Shown: positions 33,631 through 42,216 of the stretch, piece after piece | Numbering within the stretch: the stretch's first letter is position 1 | How the letters are laid out: each line of letters begins with the position of its first letter | Assembly (NCBI RefSeq): GCF_002777975.1 | Contig: NZ_NGVS01000013.1 | Coordinates: 1-64,000, forward strand | Reading direction: 5' to 3' | Source: Shewanella carassii | GTDB lineage: Bacteria; Pseudomonadota; Gammaproteobacteria; Enterobacterales; Shewanellaceae | Length of the DNA: 64,000 nucleotides | Position numbers and translations under genes: made by a program | Notes under the pieces: generated by a model | What the model was told of the DNA's origin: nothing | What the model saw: the letters and a program-made list of their open reading frames with translations, nothing else | The model's database searches: none

Positions 33631-34572
33631 ATGAGCCAAACAGACAGAGCCGCACAGCCCTCCTATGTAGTCTTGCCAAGGGATGTGACCGACAAAGCCA
33701 CTGTATTGGCCTTTCTTATCGACCATTTCAGCCGCATCGATGCCGATGTCTGGCGTGAGCGGGTCGCAACCGGCAAGGTACACTGGCAAAATGGCGAGCC
33801 TATCCAGGCCGATACCCCTTATCGGCCTACCGCCAGGGTCTACTATTACCGTGAAGTCCCCAAAGAAACCCGGATCCCTTTTGAAGAGCGGATCCTGTTT
33901 CAGGACGAGCACAGCATTCTGGTGTTCAAACCGCACTTTTTGCCTGTGACTCCCAGCGGCAACTATGTCAACGAGTGCCTGGTGCACAGGTTAAGGCGCC
34001 GCACCGGAATAGAAACCATAGCGCCGGCACACAGGCTGGACAGAGAAACGGCTGGCGTCATGCTGATGTCCACTGACCCCGAAACCCGGCATGCCTACCA
34101 TGCGCTGTTCCGTGAAGGCCTGATACGCAAGGACTACCAGGCGCTGGCGCGGCTGACACCTGAGCTTCAGGCGGGATTGGCAACTGGTGAACTTAGCCTG
34201 CCGCTGCACTGGACAGTGAAAAATCGCCTCATCAAGGGCGAGCCCAGTTTTATCATGCGCTTGGCAGAGGGTGAGGCCAACAGTCACTCGGAAATCAGTC
34301 TCATCGCCGTTAATGGCGATATGGGGCTGTTCAGTCTAAGTCCAATTACCGGCAAGACTCACCAACTCAGGCTACATATGCAGAGCCTCGGAATGCCACT
34401 GCTGAACGACAGGTTTTACCCTGAGTTGCAGCCCAGGAGCGAAGACAATTTCAATAAGCCCCTCAAGCTGATGGCTTGTCGCTTGCGCTTTATCGATCCC
34501 ATCAGTGGCAAGCCGCAGGATGTAAGCGTAGCTGGTTTTGAGGCTGATTTGGCGCGCGCAACTGAGGCGTGA
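33631..34572 (+). CDS. RluA-family RNA pseudouridine synthase
   Basis: A 313-aa pseudouridine synthase of the RluA family. The catalytic motif HRLDRETAGVMLM (Asp at about residue 136) is intact, preceded by ILVFKPHFLPVTPSG and followed by RKDYQALARL and the C-terminal GKTHQLRLHMQSLGMPLLND, all family motifs. The N-terminal 85 residues lack a clear S4 domain, as in the smaller RluA/TruC-like branch. It may modify rRNA or tRNA; the target site cannot be told. Start ATG 33631 with GGAAGAG upstream. The following 265 bases contain no gene that I can support. Confidence 0.88.
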   Translation: MSQTDRAAQPSYVVLPRDVTDKATVLAFLIDHFSRIDADVWRERVATGKVHWQNGEPIQADTPYRPTARVYYYREVPKETRIPFEERILFQDEHSILVFKPHFLPVTPSGNYVNECLVHRLRRRTGIETIAPAHRLDRETAGVMLMSTDPETRHAYHALFREGLIRKDYQALARLTPELQAGLATGELSLPLHWTVKNRLIKGEPSFIMRLAEGEANSHSEISLIAVNGDMGLFSLSPITGKTHQLRLHMQSLGMPLLNDRFYPELQPRSEDNFNKPLKLMACRLRFIDPISGKPQDVSVAGFEADLARATEA

Positions 34573-34707
34573 TGAGCCGATAATCCAATGGGTTTGTGAC
34601 CCAAGTGAGTTGTGGCTAAGGGCGTGTTCGCAAGCGCGAGAGACGGATTATCAGGTGAGCGCTGAAAGTTATCGAGTCTGGATTTTGGCTAAGCTGAAAA
34701 AGAAAAA

Positions 34708-34745
34708 GCTTTCCCGACAAAAAGAGGCGTGCGTGACGGGAAAGC
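34708..34745. terminator. Inverted repeat between pseudouridine synthase and the cytochrome c maturation genes
   Basis: GCTTTCCCG (34708-34716) and CGGGAAAGC (34737-34745) are perfect 9-bp complements with a 20-base loop, preceded by an A-rich run. It lies between two convergent transcription units (34572 and 34837) and may act as a terminator for one of them. The rest of 34573-34836 shows nothing convincing. Confidence 0.5.
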
Positions 34746-34836
34746 GGGCAAAAAGTGTGGGCGGAGAAGTCACATTGTTCTTTGCCAAAGAGTTGCCCGG
34801 AGTGACTTGGGGAGATGCCCCGGGACGGTTGCACTG

Positions 34837-35442
34837 TTACTGTGACGTTTTACCTTCGGCGATTGCCTGATACTTGGCGGCAAAACGTAACAGATAGTCA
34901 TCAATACCCGGGTCATCCCAGTCCAGATAGCCCCGGATAAAGCCGACTAAGTTGCCATTAGGGTCAAATACATAGGTTGCAGGCACCACGTTGGCCGGCA
35001 TGATCTTCTCTATCTCTTTCTTGCTGTCTATCCAAGTGTTATCCAACTTAAGCTCATGCTTGGCCAGAAAGGGAGCCACCGCCGCCGGATCTTCATCTAT
35101 AGATAGCGGCACAATCTGAATGTTACTGCCTTGCAATTTGTTGCGCAGCTTGGCCAGGGTTGGCATCTCTCTGATACAGGGTGGACACCAACTGGCCCAA
35201 AGATTCAGCAGTACTACACGGCCCTTGTATTCATCCAGGGTCTTGGGGTTACCCTGCAGATCGGCAAAGGTGACGTCCGCTACCTTTCTGGCATATTGCA
35301 TTTCAACAAACCCACGCATAAACATAGGCTTGTTCGGTACAGGCTCACCGGTATGGTAGGCCTTTTGTTGCATGATCCCCCCTTGAGCCGACAGTGGCAG
35401 GGGTAACAACAGGGCAAGACAAAGAAGCAAGTAAGATCTCAA
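34837..35442 (-). CDS. TlpA/CcmG-like thioredoxin of the sulfite-reductase cluster
   Basis: A periplasmic thioredoxin-fold protein, 201 aa, with signal peptide MRSYLLLCLALLLPLPLSAQ and the active site NLWASWCPPCIREMP (CPPC at about residues 88-91). It is similar to CcmG/DsbE and to TlpA reductases that keep cytochrome c heme-binding cysteines reduced. The start is TTG 35442: AGGAGG lies 7 bases before it, and the TTG overlaps the stop of the CcmH-like gene (TTGA), giving coupling. It is the third gene of a minus-strand unit ccmF-ccmH-ccmG-like, divergent from sirA. In S. oneidensis the equivalent set is sirEFG, needed for sulfite reduction. Its precise partner there is inferred. Confidence 0.88.
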   Translation of the reverse strand: MRSYLLLCLALLLPLPLSAQGGIMQQKAYHTGEPVPNKPMFMRGFVEMQYARKVADVTFADLQGNPKTLDEYKGRVVLLNLWASWCPPCIREMPTLAKLRNKLQGSNIQIVPLSIDEDPAAVAPFLAKHELKLDNTWIDSKKEIEKIMPANVVPATYVFDPNGNLVGFIRGYLDWDDPGIDDYLLRFAAKYQAIAEGKTSQ

Positions 35443-35837
35443 GATGGGTCCTCCTGATCATGGGTGGATTGAGTGTTATTGCGGCCGAAAAACAGCAGTA
35501 CGCCGGGAAGCACTAATAGCAAGACGATAGGCCCCAACCACAACAATGCCGTGCCGGCATTCAGACTGGGTTGGTAACGGATCTGTTCGCCATAGCGTTC
35601 CACCATAAAGTCGAGGATCTGCTCCCGGCTCTTGCCCTGTTGCAACATCAGATAGATCTGCGCCTTGAGCTCGCTGGCAATGGCGGTTTCCGACTCAAAC
35701 AGGTTTTGGTTGGTGGCCATAGGGCAGCGTAATTCCTTGGAAATATCTATGCTGAGGTGGGCGATATCCATATCGGTCGCCTGGGCTTCGACGCAAGTAA
35801 AGCTGAGCCATAATCCAAGTAGCATTAGCCTAATCAT
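35439..35837 (-). CDS. CcmH/NrfF-like heme-lyase partner lacking the second CXXC cysteine
   Basis: A small membrane-anchored periplasmic protein, 132 aa. It has a signal peptide, a helical domain and one C-terminal membrane helix (LLWLGPIVLLLVLPGVLLFF). It aligns with NrfF/CcmH: ELRCPMATNQNLFES takes the place of LRCPQCQNQNLLES, and YGEQIRYQP matches YGDFVRYNP. The CXXC motif is broken: the first Cys is kept, the second is Ala (codon GCC). CcmH normally uses both Cys to exchange disulfides with apocytochrome. It overlaps the CcmF gene by 8 bases and the CcmG-like gene by 4. I infer a specialised role in attaching heme to the CX15CH site of SirA, using one thiol only. SD GGGAG precedes ATG 35837. 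Confidence 0.87.
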   Translation of the reverse strand: MIRLMLLGLWLSFTCVEAQATDMDIAHLSIDISKELRCPMATNQNLFESETAIASELKAQIYLMLQQGKSREQILDFMVERYGEQIRYQPSLNAGTALLWLGPIVLLLVLPGVLLFFGRNNTQSTHDQEDPS

Positions 35838-37758
35838 GTTGGAGTCTCCCTGAAGCGTTAAGGAAAGCGGCCTGAGGCTGTTGTTGGTATCTGCGTCTGA
35901 GAGCGGTTAAACCGCCGATAGCCATCAAGGCGCCGCCGAGCCAGATCCAACTCACCAATGGTTTGATGCTGAGGCGCACCAAAAATTCTTCATCACTCAG
36001 CTGAGTGCCCATGGAGACATAGAGATCACCAAAAGCACCTCTATGGATGGCGGCCTGGGACAGTGACATGCCATTGGTGTTGAATTCCTGCCGCTCCGGG
36101 TAGAGGTAAGTAAGCAGTTGCTCATCTCGCTCTACCCGTATTACCGCCTGTTCGCCGCGATAGGCTGGTTTGTCAATCAGGCGGGTCTGCTCATAGATAA
36201 AGGTATAGTCGCCCAGAATACTGCCCTTGCCCGGTCCCATTCGCAGCAGTGAATGCTGCTCGAAACAACTGACCCCGGTTGCGCCGATGATGCTGATGAG
36301 GAGTCCAAAGTGCGCCAATAGCATGGGAATATTCAATGGCTTGGAATTCTTTGAGGGTAATGGCAGCAGGTAAAGCAACAGTATCAAGGTCAAGAACAGC
36401 GTCATGCTGCCCCCCGCTAGCAACCAAGGATCCAAAGAACCCCGGAAATACAATACAACAGCCGTCAGTGCTAATGTGGCAAAGGCTAACATAAACAGAT
36501 ACTTATAATTAACCTTTGGCAAGGTGCTGAGTGCCATTGGCAGGAGCGCCAGCGCCAACATGGGCACAAACAGGCTATTGAAGTAGGGAGCGCCGACCGA
36601 CAAGCTTCCCAGTCCAATGGCTTGATAAAAGAGTGGATACAGGGTACCCAACAGAGTGGTCAGAGCCATGGCTAGCAGGATCAGACTACCGAGCAATAAT
36701 TGGCCGTCAGGGCTCAGCGGCGCCAACTTGCCCGCTCGCCAGTAGTGACGACACCTGAGACCAAACAGGGTGAATCCGGCGCCACCATAAAGTAGCAGTA
36801 ACAGGAGTATGATGACTCCTCGCTCCGGATCGGCGGCAAAGGCATGCACCGACTGAATAATGCCGGAGCGCACAATAAAGGTGCCCAGCAGGCACAGGCT
36901 GAAACCCAGCAGTACCAGCGCCAGGGCTGACAGCTGTGCCAAAGGATTATGGTTTTTGAGTAACAGACAGTGCAGTGCCGCAGTGGTGACCAACCAGGGG
37001 ATAAAGGCGGCATTTTCCACCGGATCCCAGAACCACCAACCGCCCCAGCCCAGTTCGTTATAGGCCCACCAGGACCCCAAGGCATTGCCCGCGGTAAGAA
37101 ACACCCAAGTGAGCAACATATGACGCTTGAGTCTATCGAGACGGGGGGCCGTTAGTTTATCACTGACGAGTAGCGCCAGCGCGATACAAAAACAGATCCC
37201 AAGGCCGGCATAGCCGAGAAACAGTAAGGGGGGATGCAGGATAAGGCCTATGTCCTGCAGCATGGGGCTGAGATCGCGCCCTTCTATGGGCACTTCCGGC
37301 AGTAGGCGGGCAAAGGGATTGGCATACAGCAACATAAAGAAGATAAAGCCGCAGAGAATCGCCGAGCAGCTGCCATGCAGCATCAACAGATACCCCTTAT
37401 CCTGCGAACGTCTCGGTAGTCCACAGTAGGCCCAGAGAGCCATTACTGTCATCCAAAACAGCAAAGACCCTTCATGACTACCCCATACCGCCGCCAGCTT
37501 GTAGAACAGCGGCAGAGCCGAGTTGGAATTGTTGGCGACATAAGCCACCGAAAAGTCGTTGAGAACAAATGCCAGCGCCAGTATGACGATAGCCCCGCTC
37601 AGCCCGAGGAATTGCCCCAGCAGCAAAGGTTGCAATGGCCAGTCTAATTGTGGCCAGCGATATTTGAGTAATGCCAATAAGGCACTGAACAAGGCGCAGC
37701 CGCCGCCTAGGATCAGCAGAAAGTGCCCCAGTTCGGGCAACATGGTGATGGTAAACAT
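35830..37758 (-). CDS. sirE: CcmF/NrfE-like cytochrome c heme lyase of the sulfite reductase cluster (SirE)
   Basis: A polytopic membrane heme lyase of the CcmF/NrfE family, 642 aa, with about 14-15 membrane helices. The heme-handling WWD motif is visible as GWGGWWFWDPVENAAFIPWL (about residues 235-255), and a large periplasmic loop lies before the last helix (residues about 490-610). Classical CcmF attaches heme to CXXCH; relatives in sirA/mccA loci (SirE; CcsA1 in Wolinella is a different lyase type) are dedicated to the unusual CX15CH site. The gene is divergent from sirA with about 380 bases between, and is followed by overlapping CcmH- and CcmG-like genes. ATG 37758 is used; an internal ATG at 37743 lacks an SD. 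The link to CX15CH is known for the family, but inferred here. Confidence 0.88.
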   Translation of the reverse strand: MFTITMLPELGHFLLILGGGCALFSALLALLKYRWPQLDWPLQPLLLGQFLGLSGAIVILALAFVLNDFSVAYVANNSNSALPLFYKLAAVWGSHEGSLLFWMTVMALWAYCGLPRRSQDKGYLLMLHGSCSAILCGFIFFMLLYANPFARLLPEVPIEGRDLSPMLQDIGLILHPPLLFLGYAGLGICFCIALALLVSDKLTAPRLDRLKRHMLLTWVFLTAGNALGSWWAYNELGWGGWWFWDPVENAAFIPWLVTTAALHCLLLKNHNPLAQLSALALVLLGFSLCLLGTFIVRSGIIQSVHAFAADPERGVIILLLLLLYGGAGFTLFGLRCRHYWRAGKLAPLSPDGQLLLGSLILLAMALTTLLGTLYPLFYQAIGLGSLSVGAPYFNSLFVPMLALALLPMALSTLPKVNYKYLFMLAFATLALTAVVLYFRGSLDPWLLAGGSMTLFLTLILLLYLLPLPSKNSKPLNIPMLLAHFGLLISIIGATGVSCFEQHSLLRMGPGKGSILGDYTFIYEQTRLIDKPAYRGEQAVIRVERDEQLLTYLYPERQEFNTNGMSLSQAAIHRGAFGDLYVSMGTQLSDEEFLVRLSIKPLVSWIWLGGALMAIGGLTALRRRYQQQPQAAFLNASGRLQHD

Positions 37759-38140
37759 GGCTGCTCTCTTGTTATGTGGGAAATTCCCGGAAATAGATGG
37801 CCAGAGACTAGGAGGATTAATGCTTTGGCTCTGTGATCTGTCGCGCCTTTATTGCCGCCAGTTTGGTTGTGCGACATTTTTTAATTTTCAGCATCAAGAT
37901 TGAGCTTTTTTGAGAAATAAAACGCTCAAAAAAAGAACTGAATAATCTTATCTTCAAATATTAAAGTCATTGTTTTAAAAGATAAATATAAGGTGTTGCT
38001 TTCTTGATTTCTCAAGCGGGGGTGGGCTGTGCTCTAGCGCAGGTTTTTGCTGCCGCACATATGAAGAATGAGTCGCGACCGGTCAAGCCGGCAATAACAA
38101 GTTCGTTTGTGAAATAACCAACGACATATTCAGGAGTAGT
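37759..38140. promoter_or_regulatory. Divergent promoter region of the sirE and sirA units
   Basis: About 380 AT-rich bases, starting points for both the ccmF-like and sirA transcripts. CTTTTTTGAG (37905-37914) and CTCAAAAAAAG (37925-37935) form an inverted repeat with a 10-base spacer, which could be a regulator site. No good FNR or CRP palindrome was found, and TGTGA near 37835 lacks a matching second half. Confidence 0.5.
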
Positions 38141-40180
38141 ATGATGAGACGATGGCAACAAAAGACAGCACTCAGTGTGTTGTTTTGCTTTTCTGCCGTC
38201 AGCGGCGCTACTGCGCTCGCGGCAGATAAACCAGGTCACGGCAATAAGCAGATGGGAGAGTCGGCACAGAAGGTGATCGCCAATCCCAACGGTATGGAAA
38301 AAGTCAATGGCGTGAAGACGCTGCAAGACTATATCGTTCAGGAAAAAGAGCTGTTTGATTACTTGTTCCAGAATCACCCTGTGTTCAAGTATCAGGAAGA
38401 AGGCCGCCTCATTGGTATGTACAAGGTCAGTGACCGCGGTGAAGAGTACATGGACCAAGGTAACGGCCAGAAGTACAGCAAACGTGTTGGCCGCCCTTCA
38501 GCGGTGCAATATCGTTTGGCTGCCAAGTCAATCCTCGACTTCCCCAACAAGTTTGTTGGTCCTGAGAAGTGCGGTGAGTGTCACGCGGTACAGTATGAGA
38601 AGTGGCAGCGTTCTCGTCACGCCAAGACCATACGTTTCCCAGGTGAACACCCGGAAGTGGACAACGATCTGAAGAAAAAGTTGTATGGTTCTGACGCTTC
38701 TATATTGCCGGACGGTGTGACGCCAGATGCGATCTACGCCACTGTAGGTACTCCTCGTACCAAGTACGGCTTTATCGACAGCTATCTGGTGCGTGGTTCC
38801 TACCATATTGAAGGCGGTCTGCTGAAAGATGGTACAGGTACCATGGTTGCCGGTGGTAACCAGTTCTCCCGTGGTTGGGCAGAATGGTTGACTCCGGAAA
38901 TGGCCAAGAAGATCCAGAAGGTTATTCCTGACTTCCCAACCAAGATGGAAGACTTCGGTGCCAGTGGTTCTCACCAGTGGGGTATGACTTCCTACGGTGC
39001 CAAGTACAAGAAAGAGTTCTTGTTCCAGCCTGCCAGCTCCTACTGCGAAGTGTGTCATAGCTTCAAGTTTGACTTTAAGAACAAGCAGGAATACCTGGAT
39101 GCCCTTGGCGATCCCAAGAAACTGCAAGAGCACACCATCAGCCGCGGTATCGCTTGTGAAGAGTGTCACGGCGCCGGTGGTCACCTGGATGGCGGTAACG
39201 GCGGCGGCATGCCTTCCAACTGTGAACGTTGTCACCAGCGGTTCAACTATGTTGACGAACTGGCCGAAACCGAGCAAGGCAAGGAAAAGCTGGAATATGC
39301 CTTCAACGTTAAGATGAAGTCTTCTTGCCCATCTTGTGGTACCGAAGGTTCACAGATGTTCATGTCTTCTCACTATGACAAGGGCATGCGTTGTTCTACC
39401 TGTCACGATCCACACGAAGTAACAGGTAACGACTGGAAATCCGGTTACACCAAGCCTGCAATCAAGAAAGACTGTGTTGACTGTCACCAGGTTCAGGCCG
39501 AAATGGCTGCCAACACCAGCACTCACGCCAAGAACAGCTGTACCAGCTGTCACATGCCTAACATGGGTAGCTGTGAAAACTTCACCGCGATTCAGTACCC
39601 AGATATGGCCGGCTTCGACGCAGTGCGTAAGTCTCACCTGTGGAAGATCGATGTCAGCCCAGATCGCAAGACGCTGAATCCTCCTGAAGGTCAACCTCGT
39701 AAGTCCACCACCAAAGGCTGGACTGTGGCTCAGGATGAGAATGGTCACGGCTATCTCGACCTGATGTGGACCTGTGCTCGTACCTCTATCTCTGACCACG
39801 ACGTGGTTGAGCGTAAGGGTTGTCACAGCCAGTTCCAGTCTGAGCTGAGCAAGGGCCTGCACTTCAAGGATCAGAAAGAGATCTACGGTAAGGTCATGAA
39901 GTGGCAGACTCCTGTCAAAGACAGCCTGGCCAAGGTGGAAGATGCGCTCAAGCGAATCGATCGCAAAGTTGCCAAGAACAAGCTGTCTATCGAAGACAAG
40001 ACACAAGTTCTGCTGCTGACCGACAAGGCTCGTGAAATTGTTGAATTCGTACGTAAAGACGGCTCATGGGGTGTTCACGCTCCTCGTTATGCCCGTAAGC
40101 GTATGGATGCAGCAACTACTTACGTGACTCAAGCTGAAGCCATTGCCGATGGCAAGGGCACCAAGACAGCTTCGCTGTAA
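38141..40180 (+). CDS. sirA: Octaheme dissimilatory sulfite reductase SirA (MccA), heme-copper type
   Basis: Periplasmic multiheme cytochrome c that reduces sulfite to sulfide with six electrons as a terminal step of anaerobic respiration. 679 aa with a signal peptide ending ATALAA. Eight heme sites are visible: CGECH 144, CEVCH 302, CEECH 339, CERCH 361, CSTCH 418, CVDCH 445, CTSCH 467, and the special CX15CH from Cys 545 to Cys 561/His 562, the signature of MccA/SirA. Non-heme cysteines Cys 396 and 399 (SSCPSCG) and Cys 478 (GSCEN) are candidates for the two Cys ligands of the Cu(I) known in Wolinella MccA. ATG 38141 and ATG 38144 are both possible; SD AGGAG at 38132. Neighbouring genes supply a dedicated heme lyase, an FKBP and copper-handling proteins. 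Confidence 0.95.
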   Translation: MMRRWQQKTALSVLFCFSAVSGATALAADKPGHGNKQMGESAQKVIANPNGMEKVNGVKTLQDYIVQEKELFDYLFQNHPVFKYQEEGRLIGMYKVSDRGEEYMDQGNGQKYSKRVGRPSAVQYRLAAKSILDFPNKFVGPEKCGECHAVQYEKWQRSRHAKTIRFPGEHPEVDNDLKKKLYGSDASILPDGVTPDAIYATVGTPRTKYGFIDSYLVRGSYHIEGGLLKDGTGTMVAGGNQFSRGWAEWLTPEMAKKIQKVIPDFPTKMEDFGASGSHQWGMTSYGAKYKKEFLFQPASSYCEVCHSFKFDFKNKQEYLDALGDPKKLQEHTISRGIACEECHGAGGHLDGGNGGGMPSNCERCHQRFNYVDELAETEQGKEKLEYAFNVKMKSSCPSCGTEGSQMFMSSHYDKGMRCSTCHDPHEVTGNDWKSGYTKPAIKKDCVDCHQVQAEMAANTSTHAKNSCTSCHMPNMGSCENFTAIQYPDMAGFDAVRKSHLWKIDVSPDRKTLNPPEGQPRKSTTKGWTVAQDENGHGYLDLMWTCARTSISDHDVVERKGCHSQFQSELSKGLHFKDQKEIYGKVMKWQTPVKDSLAKVEDALKRIDRKVAKNKLSIEDKTQVLLLTDKAREIVEFVRKDGSWGVHAPRYARKRMDAATTYVTQAEAIADGKGTKTASL

Positions 40181-40190
40181 CGGGTAATCG

Positions 40191-40216
40191 TGGCTCCGGG
40201 CATCTGCCTGGAGCCA
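40191..40216 (+). terminator. Stem-loop after sirA
   Basis: TGGCTCCGGGC pairs with GCCTGGAGCCA across ATCT (11-bp stem with one G-T pair), 10 bases after the sirA stop and 18 before the next gene, followed by TTCTT. A partial terminator or mRNA-stabilising hairpin would give sirA more transcript than downstream accessory genes; that effect is inferred. Confidence 0.65.
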
Positions 40217-40234
40217 TTCTTAGGGAGAATAAAG

Positions 40235-40684
40235 ATGCAACTCCGATTCTCATTGAAACAGTCACTGAAATCGTCACTGCTGTTGCCATTGGCGTTCCTG
40301 TTTGCCGCACCTGCAGTACAGGCCGGTGGTGGTGGAGATTTAGTACCGGCCCCCTACCATGAAGAGATCCTCAACCAGATCTCCATGCGCGAAGCCGAGA
40401 TGTTACTCAATCAGCCAGGGGTGATTTTCTACGACGTCAACACCCTGGAAATATGGGGCGATGGCTTCATTCCCGGTGCCATTTACTTCAACGTCAATAA
40501 CTGGAAGACATTGCTGCCGGAAAACAAGGACACCACCATGGTGTTTTACTGTGCCAACCGTCTATGTACCTCCAGTAATGTGGCCGCCAGAGAGGTGATG
40601 AAACTGGGTTATACCGACGTCAGGCAGATGCCGGATGGTATCTATGGCTGGCGTATTTCCGGACGGCCGATAGAGCGTCCTTAA
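40235..40684 (+). CDS. Exported rhodanese-like protein of the sir cluster
   Basis: A 149-aa periplasmic single-domain rhodanese. A signal peptide (to about 30, PAVQAGGG) precedes a rhodanese fold with GVIFYDVNTLEIWGDGFIPG (CH2A-like acidic motif) and the active-site region MVFYCANRLCTSSNVAAREV, where a Cys at the loop start is followed by another four residues later, an atypical loop. The family handles persulfide or thiosulfate sulfur; here it could act on sulfur leaving sulfite reduction or be a structural variant. ATG 40235 is chosen from AGGGAG at 40222-40227. It lies after a stem-loop behind sirA, and 47 bases before the FKBP gene. A similar small rhodanese gene is reported near sirA in other Shewanella by my recollection only. 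Confidence 0.83.
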   Translation: MQLRFSLKQSLKSSLLLPLAFLFAAPAVQAGGGGDLVPAPYHEEILNQISMREAEMLLNQPGVIFYDVNTLEIWGDGFIPGAIYFNVNNWKTLLPENKDTTMVFYCANRLCTSSNVAAREVMKLGYTDVRQMPDGIYGWRISGRPIERP

Positions 40685-40731
40685 TAACTGATTTACTGGG
40701 CATTGAATTTTTTATATTGCAGGATAAAAAC

Positions 40732-41475
40732 ATGAAATTACAAAAACTTGCCGCTACTATTTCTCTCTCTCTCTGTCTGAGTCTGCCCGCGTTGGCGGCC
40801 GACTTGAAAACAGAAACAGACAAGACTTCCTATGCCCTCGGTGCGTCCGTGGGTAACTATATTTCGGGCCAGGTTTATCAACAGCTGGAGCTGGGGGCCG
40901 AAGTCAATATGGAGCTGCTGATCACCGGCTTTACCGATGCCTTGAAAGATAAGCAGCAGCTGACAGATGAGCAGATCCTGGATCTACTGAATCAACGCGC
41001 CATCGTACTCAATGAAGAAAGAGAGGCCCGTTTCAATAAGTTGGCTGAGGACAACCTCAAGGCCGGTGAAACCTTCCTGGCCGAAAACAAGAAAAAGTCC
41101 GGCGTTAAAGTGACCGACAGTGGCCTGCAGTATGAAGTGCTGAGCATGGGCAAGGGTAAGAAGCCCAATCCCGAAGATGTGGTGACCGTCAACTATGTCG
41201 GTAAGTTGATTGATGGCACTGTGTTTGAAGATAGCAGCGCCAACAAGGCTGCCAGCCGTTTTGCCTTGATGACAGTGATCCCCGGCTGGGAAGAGGGGCT
41301 TAGACTGATGCCTGAAGGCTCCAAGTTCCGTTTTGTTATCCCCTCCAAGCTCGCCTATGGCGAGGAAGCCCCGGGAATTATCCCGCCTCAGGCCACTTTG
41401 ATCTTTGAAGTTGAACTGGTCAAGGTTGAACAGCCGGGTAAAGACAACAAGCATCCTATGCCTGGTCACGGTTGA
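40732..41475 (+). CDS. sirB: Periplasmic FKBP-type peptidyl-prolyl isomerase (SirB/MccB-like)
   Basis: A 247-aa FKBP-type isomerase of the FkpA/Mip layout: signal peptide, an N-terminal helical dimerisation domain (TDKTSYALGASVGNYISGQV, then a long helix), and an FKBP domain (about 145-238) with VTVNYVGKLIDGTVFEDSS, VIPGWEEGLRLMPEGSKFRF and PSKLAYGEEAPGIIPPQATL as in active FKBPs. In the Wolinella mccABCD operon the second gene is likewise a peptidyl-prolyl isomerase, and SirB is its Shewanella counterpart. It probably helps fold SirA after heme attachment. ATG 40732 follows AGGATAAA. The next gene starts 11 bases after the stop. Confidence 0.88.
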   Translation: MKLQKLAATISLSLCLSLPALAADLKTETDKTSYALGASVGNYISGQVYQQLELGAEVNMELLITGFTDALKDKQQLTDEQILDLLNQRAIVLNEEREARFNKLAEDNLKAGETFLAENKKKSGVKVTDSGLQYEVLSMGKGKKPNPEDVVTVNYVGKLIDGTVFEDSSANKAASRFALMTVIPGWEEGLRLMPEGSKFRFVIPSKLAYGEEAPGIIPPQATLIFEVELVKVEQPGKDNKHPMPGHG

Positions 41476-41486
41476 CAGGAGGCGCT

Positions 41487-42140
41487 ATGGCTAACCCGCT
41501 CTGGTTGGGACTTGCCCTGCTGAGTCTGGCGTTTATGACGCTGTTTGCCCTCTACCAGTGGCAAACCAGCCGGGGTGATAGAGTCGTGCCGGCTCTGTGG
41601 CACTGGAGTCTGTTGCCGCTGCTGATCATAGGCCTGAGTCTCGGGACTTACTCCTATACCGGCCGTTATAACGATTGGCAGTTGGCCGAGGCCGATGACA
41701 GCATAGATTATCTGTTGGCTGCCGAAATTGTCCGGCTTCGGCGCGCTAGTGCCGAGGCGCCACAAGACACCAGCCTGATGCAACAGCTGGCGCAGGCCTA
41801 TGTGCGCGGCGGCATGTATCTGGATGCGGTGGCCACCCTGAAGCAGCAGTTGCAACTTCAGGGCAAGAGCGCCGCCTTGTTGGGACAGTTGGCCGAAGCT
41901 GCCTATTACCGAGATCAGCGTCAGTGGCTGCCGGAATCCCAGGAATGGGTCGAGCAAGCTTTGGCGCTGGATAGTGCCGACCCCGGCACCCGGTTGCTGT
42001 TGGCCAACGATGCTTTTCTTAACCAAAGATATGCCGAGGCCATAGGCCACTGGCAGCTGTTGCTCGATAGCGACAATGAGCAGTTGGATCGTCAGGCGTT
42101 GCAATATGCTATTGCCAACGCCCGTAGCCGACTCGAATGA
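41487..42140 (+). CDS. NrfG/CcmI-like membrane-anchored TPR protein
   Basis: A 217-aa protein with two N-terminal membrane helices (about 3-20 and 38-57: LSLAFMTLFALY and SLLPLLIIGLSLGTY) followed by about four TPR-like helical repeats, e.g. MQQLAQAYVRGGMYLDAVAT. That architecture matches CcmI/NrfG, which bind apocytochrome C-termini and present them to the CcmF/H heme lyase. It thus completes, on the other strand, the CcmF-CcmH-CcmG set beside sirA. AGGAGG at 41477-41482 directly precedes ATG 41487. It ends 76 bases before nosL. The function is inferred from domain layout and locus. Confidence 0.8.
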   Translation: MANPLWLGLALLSLAFMTLFALYQWQTSRGDRVVPALWHWSLLPLLIIGLSLGTYSYTGRYNDWQLAEADDSIDYLLAAEIVRLRRASAEAPQDTSLMQQLAQAYVRGGMYLDAVATLKQQLQLQGKSAALLGQLAEAAYYRDQRQWLPESQEWVEQALALDSADPGTRLLLANDAFLNQRYAEAIGHWQLLLDSDNEQLDRQALQYAIANARSRLE

Positions 42141-42216
42141 TTTTTTTCAACCCTCGCCAATGGGTTGTCCCTGCAAGGCCCCGGCGAGGTGTTGATTCTA
42201 ATAACTGGAGATAAAG

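Noticed and set aside
34538..34870. Open frame spanning the end of the pseudouridine synthase gene and the CcmG-like gene
   Set aside because: It overlaps two supported genes in the opposite or another frame, and shows no family features or start signals.
37820..37860. CRP site in the sirA-sirE intergenic region
   Set aside because: TGTGA is present but the second half (GCGCC) does not match, so no palindrome of the CRP type can be claimed.
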